Shown here one piece after another: positions 56,513 through 64,000 of a stretch of DNA of 64,000 nt (the first letter of the stretch is position 1; every line of letters begins with the position of its first letter). This DNA comes from Peronospora farinosa (lineage: Eukaryota > Oomycota > Peronosporomycetes > Peronosporales > Peronosporaceae). A program made the position numbers and the translations under genes. The stretch covers positions 248,001-312,000 of the forward strand of contig CANTFK010000990.1 of assembly GCA_947646735.1 (NCBI GenBank), given 5' to 3'. The notes beneath the pieces were generated by a model, which saw only the letters and a list, made by a program, of their open reading frames with translations, was not told the DNA's origin and made no database searches.

Positions 56513-57526
56513 TCAAAGATTAAATTCGTAGCTCGCGGGCTTCCGAGGAGCTCCGAATGTGCGATCTTCCTGCTGGTCATACTTGGACAGGGGCACTCCG
56601 TTGACATGGTAGTTGCTGTCCGGTGTCACTTTCAGCGTTGCGACATCACTCTGAGGTGTGATTTGATCCACGCTCTCTCGGTATTCCTCTTGCTTCTTTT
56701 TGCGGCCTGCAAGTAGTGCCCGCAAAGAAATAATACTCGAGAAAAGTGCAGCAACTCCACCACCAATTGTTACGAGCCACTTCCACAAAGGCCAGCGATC
56801 GCACTCCGGTGGGTTCGTCCAGTCCGAGACACACACGCAAGTCTCCATCCCGTCTACTGTTACTATACTAGCTCGTTGCTGGTTACAATTCTTCACAGTC
56901 GCATCAGCCGCCACCGAACTAGAACCTGAACTCGTATCACTTGAACTCGAAGACGTAGTCACCTTAACGTCATTTGCGTCACAAGTGGTACTGCTCGAGT
57001 CACCCGCTTCGATCGTGATCGAGTGTTCTGGCGATGCCTTACGACAAGTATCATTGCCCCAGCCTCGGAAGTAAATGGTACCGGCAGACTTGGCACAGAT
57101 TAGGAACGTATCCGACTTTTTCGTCGCTGCAGCATCCGACACTGTCGGGGTCACCATCTTTTTCTGACCGGTCTTGAGCGACACGTACGTCACGCTCTCG
57201 ACGCCGCTCCATGTAAAAGCGATGTAGGTACCTGACTCGACGACTGCTGTCACACCATCGTCTCCGTATGTTACGGTGTCTTCATATATCGGGTCACCCG
57301 AATTGCCACAATCGAAGCAGCAGATGCCTCCCGTCACACTTGTGCACTGTTCAAAGATGAGTGGGTCGTAGCTATAGGCGATATCCGACGTTTTGCCGAT
57401 ACACTTGCTGCAGCATTCGGAGGAAGAGCTGGCGGCAAATGCCTCATAGGTGGCTTGCGTCACATTGAGCGTCATGGCTGATAAGACCAAGATCAGAGCC
57501 AACAAGACCGAGGGGTTTGAAATCAT
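56513..57526 (-). CDS. Cysteine-rich single-pass membrane protein, paralogue 3
   Basis: 337 residues from the ATG at 57526 (MISNPSVLLALILVLSAMTL, signal peptide). The frame is open 12 codons further but begins with GTG, and the initiator element lies in that stretch, so 57526 is the start. It is very close to paralogue 1 in the ectodomain and around the membrane (GWGNDTC, CVCVSDWTNPPECDRWPLWK, WLVTIGGGVAALFSSIISL). The Ser-rich stalk (about 205-220) is longer, and the cytosolic tail differs, ending YEFNL. The shared C-terminal pattern across the three is an acidic or polar run, then Phe-x-Leu. Confidence 0.82.
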   Translation of the reverse strand: MISNPSVLLALILVLSAMTLNVTQATYEAFAASSSSECCSKCIGKTSDIAYSYDPLIFEQCTSVTGGICCFDCGNSGDPIYEDTVTYGDDGVTAVVESGTYIAFTWSGVESVTYVSLKTGQKKMVTPTVSDAAATKKSDTFLICAKSAGTIYFRGWGNDTCRKASPEHSITIEAGDSSSTTCDANDVKVTTSSSSSDTSSGSSSVAADATVKNCNQQRASIVTVDGMETCVCVSDWTNPPECDRWPLWKWLVTIGGGVAALFSSIISLRALLAGRKKKQEEYRESVDQITPQSDVATLKVTPDSNYHVNGVPLSKYDQQEDRTFGAPRKPASYEFNL

Positions 57527-57546
57527 CTTACTTAAAGGCGGTCTAG

Positions 57547-57556
57547 TGCGAAATGA
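57547..57556 (-). promoter_or_regulatory. Initiator element TCATTTCGCA (paralogue 3)
   Basis: The minus strand reads TCATTTCGCA 20 bases before the ATG at 57526, identical to the motif before paralogue 1. Confidence 0.6.
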
Positions 57557-59070
57557 ATGCACTTGCCGCGACAGGACGAGAAGCGCTGATACATGTAGAG
57601 CACGAATGTACGATGTGAAACCACTACCAAAAGCTAGAAGAAGGACGACCTGTCGTGACGCTGAAGTTTGACTGACGTCTTTGGACGAAATTAAGCGTCA
57701 TGCGATCCGTTTTTATACGGTGTTAATAGAGCTTGACTTTGATTTTCGTGAACTTCGTAGAATGAATCAATATTGCTAGCAATTCTGGCTAGCAACGAGA
57801 ACAATCTAAATCGCCATGGGAGGAAGAATGAAAGCATCGAAGAGGCTGAAGATTACATAACAATTCTTGGCGACGCTTGGTTGCTGTGCTCGCTATAAAT
57901 AGATTGCACATTCAAGGAGTGCAATGCTTGACGTAACGCTGGATTATATCTGAAAATACCGTGCTGAGCTGCTTTGTACACAGCCACGTAAATTTGTGCA
58001 TCGGCCAGAATGTTTTAGGCATGCGTAATACATAATCTTGGAGATATCTCGACATTTGATTTAGCTTGTGATTAGTTCGAAGCTGTGCAACGCTGAAAAC
58101 GAAGTTTTCATAAGTAAGTTATGATTACATAAGGGCTAGACCATTTGCGATGAATGAAGAAGATGTAGTGAATGTCACTTGCATTGACAATGCAATTGTG
58201 TCCAGTTTAACAAATTGACAGTTAGTCTGCCAGCTACGGCGTTGACTGCTGTTACAGCACTATAAGTAATTGGACATTATGACGAGATACGGGAAGGTTG
58301 TGGTCTTATCAATTAGCATTGGGTCCACAATCGGCACATCACACGCTGGCGACAATCACAACCAGACAAGACTGCTTTGGTGGTCAGCAGGATGCCGTAC
58401 GATCGCGATCCAAAAACGACGAGCAATTGCAATCCAGGATCCTCCACAAGCTTCGCCAATTGTCAAACTACTTGCCAAGCTTCTAGTGTTCAGAAGACCA
58501 GCGAAAAAATGAGAAAGAGTGGCAAGCTTGCGAGCAGCTACAGAACATTAAGCATCGCATTTAATCTCACCGACATTATCGACATAGCAAGCATGCATAT
58601 ATGACGGCGCAAGGGTCAAAGTCTGTAACTTTTTTTAGAATCACACCGGAAGAACTACTTTTTGCTGTCGAAAATTCTTCTTAGTTTTTTTTGCAGCAAA
58701 ACTACACCAGCATACAGCTTGGCAGCATCAACAATCATCGACATTGGACGAGCATGACAGCTAACATGTAATCAAACACGGATGCCAACGGCCACGCTGC
58801 TGTTGGAACTGGCTTCGATTAATAGCTTACTATTGTAAGGGTCAAATCTGGCGCGTTTCCCACTGCATGCAAGTTGCCGAGGCAGGTTTGCGGATACTGT
58901 ATGTAACGGAGTGCACGTTAAAGTGGCCACAAGGACCTTCCCCATTGAACTTGATACACCAATGGATACATTTAGGCGGACGACATGCAAGACTTTGCCA
59001 GCAAGTTTTTCGATCTCAGGAAAGTCAGTACAATGATACAATTCTTACTTGATCGTTCGTACACGACGGT
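57557..59070. other. Interval without recognised genes
   Basis: Only short frames on both strands. Nothing with a domain, repeat or element boundary was recognised. Confidence 0.4.
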
Positions 59071-59688
59071 TGTAACGTCATTCCGAAAGTTTACGGTTGA
59101 ATTCCCCGTTTATTGCATATAATGCATTTTGATACTTCTCTTTAGAGAGGTATTAAGTATGAGCGTTAAAGATACGGTATTCGGTAATACCGTATCTTAT
59201 CGATTGAGATTCGATAAATCGATAACGCTGTCTTAAGTACATCATACACAGATGTTTAGACGATACGTCGTTCAATAGCAAAGTCTGCATATAATAATTA
59301 CTATTATAGTAATTAATCTAGTGTAGTGTACTTAGAGTAGGACTATTCATAAAATCTTAAAGCATAAATACAATCAGTTCTCCTTTTGAGTTTAAGATCG
59401 CAAGTCGTTCTGACTTGTTCTCTTGTGCACTTCGTGCGTTGGTTCCCTGAACCCCTAAGCTTCTAGCTTCTCTTGCACTCTGTGCGTTGGTTCTCTGAAC
59501 CTTAAGCTTATTGCTTGCTGACTAAAAGTCTCTCCTACTTCCTTAGAACAGGGTGACTTTAAGTCGTTTAATTAGTTCCTTACAACTAATAGACTTCGAG
59601 CCGTAAATTAATTTTATTTCTTTCGATATAACAGGCTTCCCGCCTTTACAGTCTTCCACCGACTAAAGAGCTGTGTAGCTCCGATACA
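59071..59688 (+). repeat. Family D 5' LTR
   Basis: It begins TGTAACGTC and ends CCGATACA, and is followed by CT then TGGTAGCAC (59691-59699), the same primer binding site as family A. It contains a perfect 13-base-pair stem with a 4-base loop (59169-59198) and a roughly 50-base imperfect direct repeat (GTGCGTTGGTTC units at about 59410-59520). This is a + strand element of which only the start survives. Confidence 0.7.
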
Positions 59689-59747
59689 CTTGGTAGCACA
59701 TGTAGTCAATCCTACACCTGGGTCTCTAAGACTGACCCTCTGTGAGG

Positions 59748-59876
59748 ATGGAGAGTCAAAGTCACCTCTCTGAGGCGCAACGACTTGCACTAGATAAAAT
59801 GTCTGTGCTAGTAGGGCCCGATGATATTAAGGCTCTTTTGCCCCCAAGGCCCAGAGGTCCAAAATGCTCTCCTTAA
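59748..59876 (+). pseudogene. Family D gag start fragment
   Basis: The ATG at 59748 opens 42 codons (MESQSHLSEAQRLALDKM..) to a stop, 60 bases past the primer binding site. The length and position suit the first part of a gag. It is cut off near 59885 by minus-strand gypsy sequence. Confidence 0.4.
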
Positions 59877-59884
59877 GTCCTTCA

Positions 59885-61970
59885 TGCGTTATAAGGCAAC
59901 GCTACTTGGAAGACGGACTTCCAAAGCTGACCCGTGAAGCGTGGATCACGATCAGAAACAATTGCCACAGGAAAGCCATGTTGGAAAAGACACGATCGAT
60001 AAAAAGCTGTGCTGTACCTTCACCATCGATCGAGTCTATCACAGCCGCTAAGTGAGCCATCTTGCTTAAACGGTCAACAAAGACCACAATACCCGTATTG
60101 CCATGCGAATCTTTCGGTAGGCCAAATACAAAGTCCATACTAATGGACTCCTAACACCCAGTGTGAACAGGCAAACTAGCCAGCGGCGCTGCCGAATGGG
60201 GCGAGGGTTTCACCGGTTGACACATTTCACACGTACGCACATATGTGCTCACCCATTAATACAGTTTGGCCACCAATAACTTTGGCATACTGCCCCATAG
60301 GTCCTTTCACGACCCAAATGACCATCGATGGCGGTGTCATGTATTTCTTAGAAGATATGATATTTGAGGTCCTCATCAAGAGAATCCACAATGCGCGGTG
60401 GATCCGCCGCATCCGTACAATTATATAACAGCCCTTATTCAATGGAACGAGGAAGGATCGCACGTAATCGTGCCGACAATTTAATGTCCGAGTCTTTAAA
60501 CTCATCACTGCCAAGAGCATGTAGCAACGCTATACAGTGATCATCTTTAGCATACGCCGATCGAATGAAATCAACGATAGGAGACGACAACGTCGTAACA
60601 TGAGCAAGATCATAGTCAGGTCTACGTGATAACGCACCAGCCAAAGCATTTTGCTTACCCGGCTTATATTTCACCTCGAAATTATATTCGGCAAAGAATG
60701 ACAGCCATCTGGCCATTCGCTGCGAGAGATGCGGCGACTGAGTCGCAGTGCGTAACGACGTATGATCGGAAAAGATCACAAAAGGCTTCGAGCCTAGCAG
60801 ATGAACTCTGACTTTTAACTCGATCATACTTCATTGCAAGTAGCTCGTTGTCATGAATTGGATAGTTCTTTTCTGCAGCTTTCAGCTGGCGACATTCAAA
60901 AGCGATCACACGCTCACGACCTTCATCATCTGTTTTTAACAGGGCACTGCCAATGGCAACATCCGATGCGTCACAGACGACGCTGAACGGTCGGTCAGGG
61001 TCTGGCAACGCCAAAATAGGAGCATGAAGAAGGCTGGCTTCCACCGCTTGAAAAGCATCTTCATGTTCGGCATGCCAGCACCATCCCACATCCTTTTTAA
61101 GGAGATTGGATAACGGCCGAGCCATATCAGCGTAATTCTCGCTATACTTGTGTAAGTAATTGGCAAGGCCAAGCCATTTACGCAAATCCTTCTGAGACTG
61201 TGGAACAGGCCAATCGACTATGGATTTGAAATTGGAGGGATCCGCTCGTAGGCCCCGCTTCCCAATGAAGCACCCTAGAAAGGGAGTCTCTTCGGCCCCG
61301 ATGATGCACTTCGACGCATGGAAATAAAGAATAGTAGTGCGCATGCACTGGGGCACATCTCGTACATGAACATATTGGTTCTCGGTACCGGACCTCTTAT
61401 GTTCAGCACGACTATGGATAAGATGTCATCAGATTTTATTTTTGCGAAGATGGGGTCGAAAAAATTACGTCACGAAATAGTCAAACGTAGCCGCAGCATT
61501 CTACAGCCCTTGAAGCATAACAAGCCACTCCCAAAGCATACCGCTTGGAGTACTAACCGCTATTAGCGAAACATCGCTTGCTAGCATGAGCAGTGGATAT
61601 ACCCATCGACTAAGTCGAGCGCACTGTACATTATACACCCGACCATATTGTTCTGAAGAACATCATTTCTAGTAATTGGCGTCTGCGCAGGTATAGTAGC
61701 TGCATTGATCTTATTATAAGCATGAACAATACGCCACTTACCATTGAGTTCTTGACACAAAAAGTAGGTGTCGAGTGCGGAGATTTACTCTCGCGCACCA
61801 TACCCGCCGCGTTCTTTGCACGAGAGAACTCGTCAATAACGTCACAATGTTCTTTGGGTAAAGGCTACTGCCATGTGACGCAGTATTTGGTTTCAGTAAC
61901 CAACTCAATTTTATGACGTACACCCCTATCAGATGGTAGGACCGACGGTGGATCGTGACACACCACATCC
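59885..61970 (-). pseudogene. Minus-strand gypsy pol remnant (integrase to reverse transcriptase)
   Basis: The minus strand reads reverse transcriptase from about 61970 (broken), the connection and RNase H part in one good frame (61356-60682: GLRADPSNFKSIVDWPVP, LSNLLKKDVGWCW, RPFSVVCDASDVAIGSALL), the RNase H end and tether (60827-60435: SDHTSLRTATQSPHLSQRM) and the integrase core (60138-59902: FVFGLPKDSHGNTGIVVFVD, RLSKMAHLA). Stops and shifts separate the pieces. It is the same family as the decayed copy at 9560-11045. Upstream, 61971-62412 has acidic, decayed pol sequence only. Confidence 0.85.
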
Positions 61971-62412
61971 TGGAATTCTTTAACTAAAGAATAGTAAGGA
62001 TTTCAAGAATTCTCTTAGATAGATGCTCCACTTCGTGCACTTAGTGCCGCCTTTGTATCTTCGAGGACTGCCTCACATCCAAGCGATGATAAGTTAAACT
62101 CAAGGTTCGATCGATTGAGCACCATATCGGATAGATCTCCAGCCCTTAAAGATTAATAGAAAGCATCCACAGACATCGTCAAGCTCTAAAAACGCATTTA
62201 ACGATGGAGAGACTTTAAGATCAACCGTACCATCTACGTCACATGTTTCTGTGATGAACAGGGTCCACAGATATTCACTGATATCACCACGTGATAAAAC
62301 AGACGCTTTGCGTCTCGCAGACGCCATCTGGCGACGCTGCCGTCTCATTGACGAGACCGTACCTATGAAAGTACTCGGAATGTCTTCATCTCCAAGGTCG
62401 TAGGTTTCCTCG

Positions 62413-62696
62413 ACCTTAACCTGCTTTATACGACAGCCGATGTCATTATCAACATCCAGTGAGTCGTCACTATTTCAGGTGACATCACTAACAAGGTTAT
62501 TGACCTTAACTTGCTCTATACGAGAGCCGATGTCATTACCGACATCCAGTAAATCGCATTTACAGCCAATATTACTTACATGGTCACTGACCTTAAAGTG
62601 CTCTATACGAGAGCCGATGTCATTATCGACAGACAGTGAATCGCTATTACAGCCAATATCACTAACAAATTCTTCGACCTTCACGTTCTCTATACG
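62413..62696 (-). repeat. Three-copy tandem repeat, unit about 87-90 bases
   Basis: The marker AGCCGATGTCATTA starts at 62435, 62525 and 62612, spacing 90 and 87 bases, both multiples of 3. On the minus strand the repeats are open and encode an acidic segment (DNDIGSRIEHFKV / GNDIGSRIEQVKV). It lies in the protease-RT linker side of the decayed pol. Confidence 0.75.
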
Positions 62697-63012
62697 TGTA
62701 ACGGGATAAGGACCTGTAACCGTCTTGTATTAAAAGGGCTTTGTGAAAGCGCTTTTACTCAATTTGTAAATATAAATCTGTTTTATTTTTTGTTTAGTTC
62801 TATTCGCAGTAAGTGCCAATATGTTCCCTGGCTCATGGAAACCACTCAATATGGAAGTCAATCTATTATTGGCTTATTGTTGGGGTCTGGCACCTTAACA
62901 CACCAATAAAAAAATGACGCGTAGTATTTGGTATTAAAATTGTACTCAATGCCTCCTTATGTAATTATGTATCATCCTTATAACTACTAATGTTATAGGT
63001 CGCCCTATCACA
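62697..63012 (-). repeat. Family B 3' LTR of an element leaving the window
   Basis: 316 bases, TGTAACGGG to CCCTATCACA, homologous to 6244-6561. It is followed by TCACCCCT, the complement of a purine tract, so the element is on the minus strand with its interior to the right. The chromodomain at the window edge fits this. Confidence 0.8.
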
Positions 63013-63053
63013 TCACCCCTCACTTGAAGTTGCGCTTACCTCAACGTAAGCGC
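63013..63053 (-). promoter_or_regulatory. Family B polypurine tract plus hairpin (copy 2)
   Basis: GCGCTTAC (63032-63039) pairs with GTAAGCGC (63046-63053). Compared with copy 1 (8798-8818) two stem positions have changed on both sides (A-T to G-C and C-G to T-A), keeping the stem. Confidence 0.65.
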
Positions 63054-63114
63054 CGAACAGAGTAAGCTCCTTGTAGACCAACGCCATAACTTCGAACCTT
63101 CCGAATTAGATAGC

Positions 63115-63812
63115 ATGGACCCTGGTAGTCCACGAACGGCATCTCTGACAGCCAGAACTGGAAACACTAAGCGACGATGCAAAGAGAGAAGGCGCCGCCG
63201 GTCCTGGATGGGGACTTGAAACCGCGGAGCTTGTATGGTCTGGAAGGTGCTGTCGCACCCGAGCCACTAAGGACTTCTTCACGCGGTACCGCACAGTGAG
63301 AGGCAAAGCGACGAATAATGCGTAAGCCGACGATGTGTTGTAGAAAGTTTGGTGTGCTTTCATCAGGCGCTGGAACGCGAGTCGATGTGAAAAATCGTCC
63401 TTCATATCCTGGTTTAGACGGTCGCGAGGGAACTCGTGATAGACACGCTATTTACAACCTGCGCCGACGCATCTGTAGCATGACTTGTGACAAGTATCAC
63501 CTTTGTTACGTCCACGTTCGTGAGGGGTGTCCAACGTTCATCATGGGGATATCGCGACCGGTCCGACAGGAATGGGACGACTTGGTGTGTACGCGGGGCA
63601 GGCCCGATCATATTTATATATGGATCTCTAGTTATAAGAGAAGTATCTCGGAGCTCCAGATATTTGAGCTAGGGCGAGTGAGAGTGCGTCCTTGCGATGA
63701 TGGTGGGTGTTCACGTAGTCGAGGTCGTCAACCGTATCATCCATATGCTCCCGAGCCTCGTAATAGGTATCGAAGTCGCTTCGATGGTCGTCGTGGTTTT
63801 GTTGCTCGCTAG
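63115..63812 (+). pseudogene. Antisense ORF of family B chromovirus, frameshifted
   Basis: The ATG lies 103 bases inside the LTR. The first 34 codons are strongly basic (NTKRRCKERRRRRS), as in the family A protein (STKRTRRD at the same distance). Shifts follow, and a frame open to 63812 ends Arg-rich (SRGRQPYHPYAPEPRNRYRS), again like the Arg/Ser tail of family A. Its last part overlaps the chromodomain-side linker of pol on the minus strand. The middle shows no domain that I recognise. Confidence 0.5.
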
Positions 63813-64000
63813 CATTGCGGCTCGCGGGATCGGAGATGGAACCGGCAGCGTCGGTCGCGATCACCGTCTTTTTACGGAGCTCATAGTTTTCGATCACGTC
63901 TGAGACATCCGGAGTCAGCATACTCGATGGCTCCCATGTATCATCCGCCGGCGAAATTTCCAACCAGCGAACCCTATAATGTTTCTCGACATGGTTCTTC
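63628..64000 (-). pseudogene. Integrase C-terminal chromodomain of family B element (partial)
   Basis: From the window edge the minus strand reads NHVEKHYRVRWLEISPADD, then TWEPSSML, a chromodomain with its aromatic and acidic residues. An open tail follows to 63628. The rest of pol lies outside the window, so whether the whole gene is intact cannot be judged. Confidence 0.75.

Noticed and set aside
58270..58604. Overlapping short ORFs at 58.3-58.6 kb
   Set aside because: Three overlapping frames with no recognisable motif; composition does not favour any of them.

Overview
The window looks like a transposon-rich stretch of an oomycete genome, probably a Peronosporales species such as a downy mildew or Phytophthora relative. 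This rests on the intron-poor protein genes with short GT-AG introns (68-113 bases), oomycete-type initiator motifs (TCATTYYNCA-like) just upstream of several start codons, an FKS/callose-synthase gene with an extra transporter domain, and nests of Ty3/gypsy and Ty1/copia elements. The species is inferred, not proven.

Layout. 1-11.7 kb is a transposon graveyard: a decayed + strand gypsy pol, an LTR with the decayed 3' end of a minus-strand element (family C), a solo LTR (family B) inside a giant palindrome with 691-base arms, copia fragments, and a decayed minus-strand gypsy joined to a family A fragment. 12.3-24.1 kb is a gene island: a CBP/p300-type histone acetyltransferase (minus), a SMYD-type SET/MYND methyltransferase (plus, head to head with it), an RBMX2/Ist3-like spliceosomal RRM protein (plus) and a WRAP53/TCAB1-like WD40 protein (minus). 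24.4-34.2 kb is a compound family A gypsy chromovirus. 35.0-42.4 kb is a 2,450-residue 1,3-beta-glucan synthase fused to a sugar-porter-like MFS domain. Three paralogous single-pass membrane proteins lie at 43.2-44.2, 54.6-55.7 and 56.5-57.5 kb, with a second family A element (45,957-53,967, 5-base target duplication GATGG) inserted between the first and second. 57.6-64 kb holds a further 5' LTR (family D), decayed gypsy pol and the 3' end of a family B chromovirus running off the window.

Most notable system. The chromoviruses carry a second gene on the strand opposite gag-pol. It starts 54-107 bases inside the 3' LTR, just past the polypurine tract and a conserved hairpin, and in family A it overlaps the 3' end of pol (integrase tail and chromodomain) by about 570 bases. 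In element 1 this antisense ORF is open for 480 residues although pol carries several breaks. Remnants at the same position occur in families B and C. The family A protein has a basic N-terminus, a conserved middle, a coiled coil and an Arg/Ser-rich tail. Both family A elements also have a textbook -1 frameshift signal between gag and pol (G GGA AAT, 9-base spacer, 8-base-pair hairpin holding the gag stop).

The four island genes are housekeeping chromatin and RNA factors. The membrane-protein trio and the glucan synthase are likely cell-surface and wall functions. No tRNA, rRNA or CRISPR was recognised by eye.
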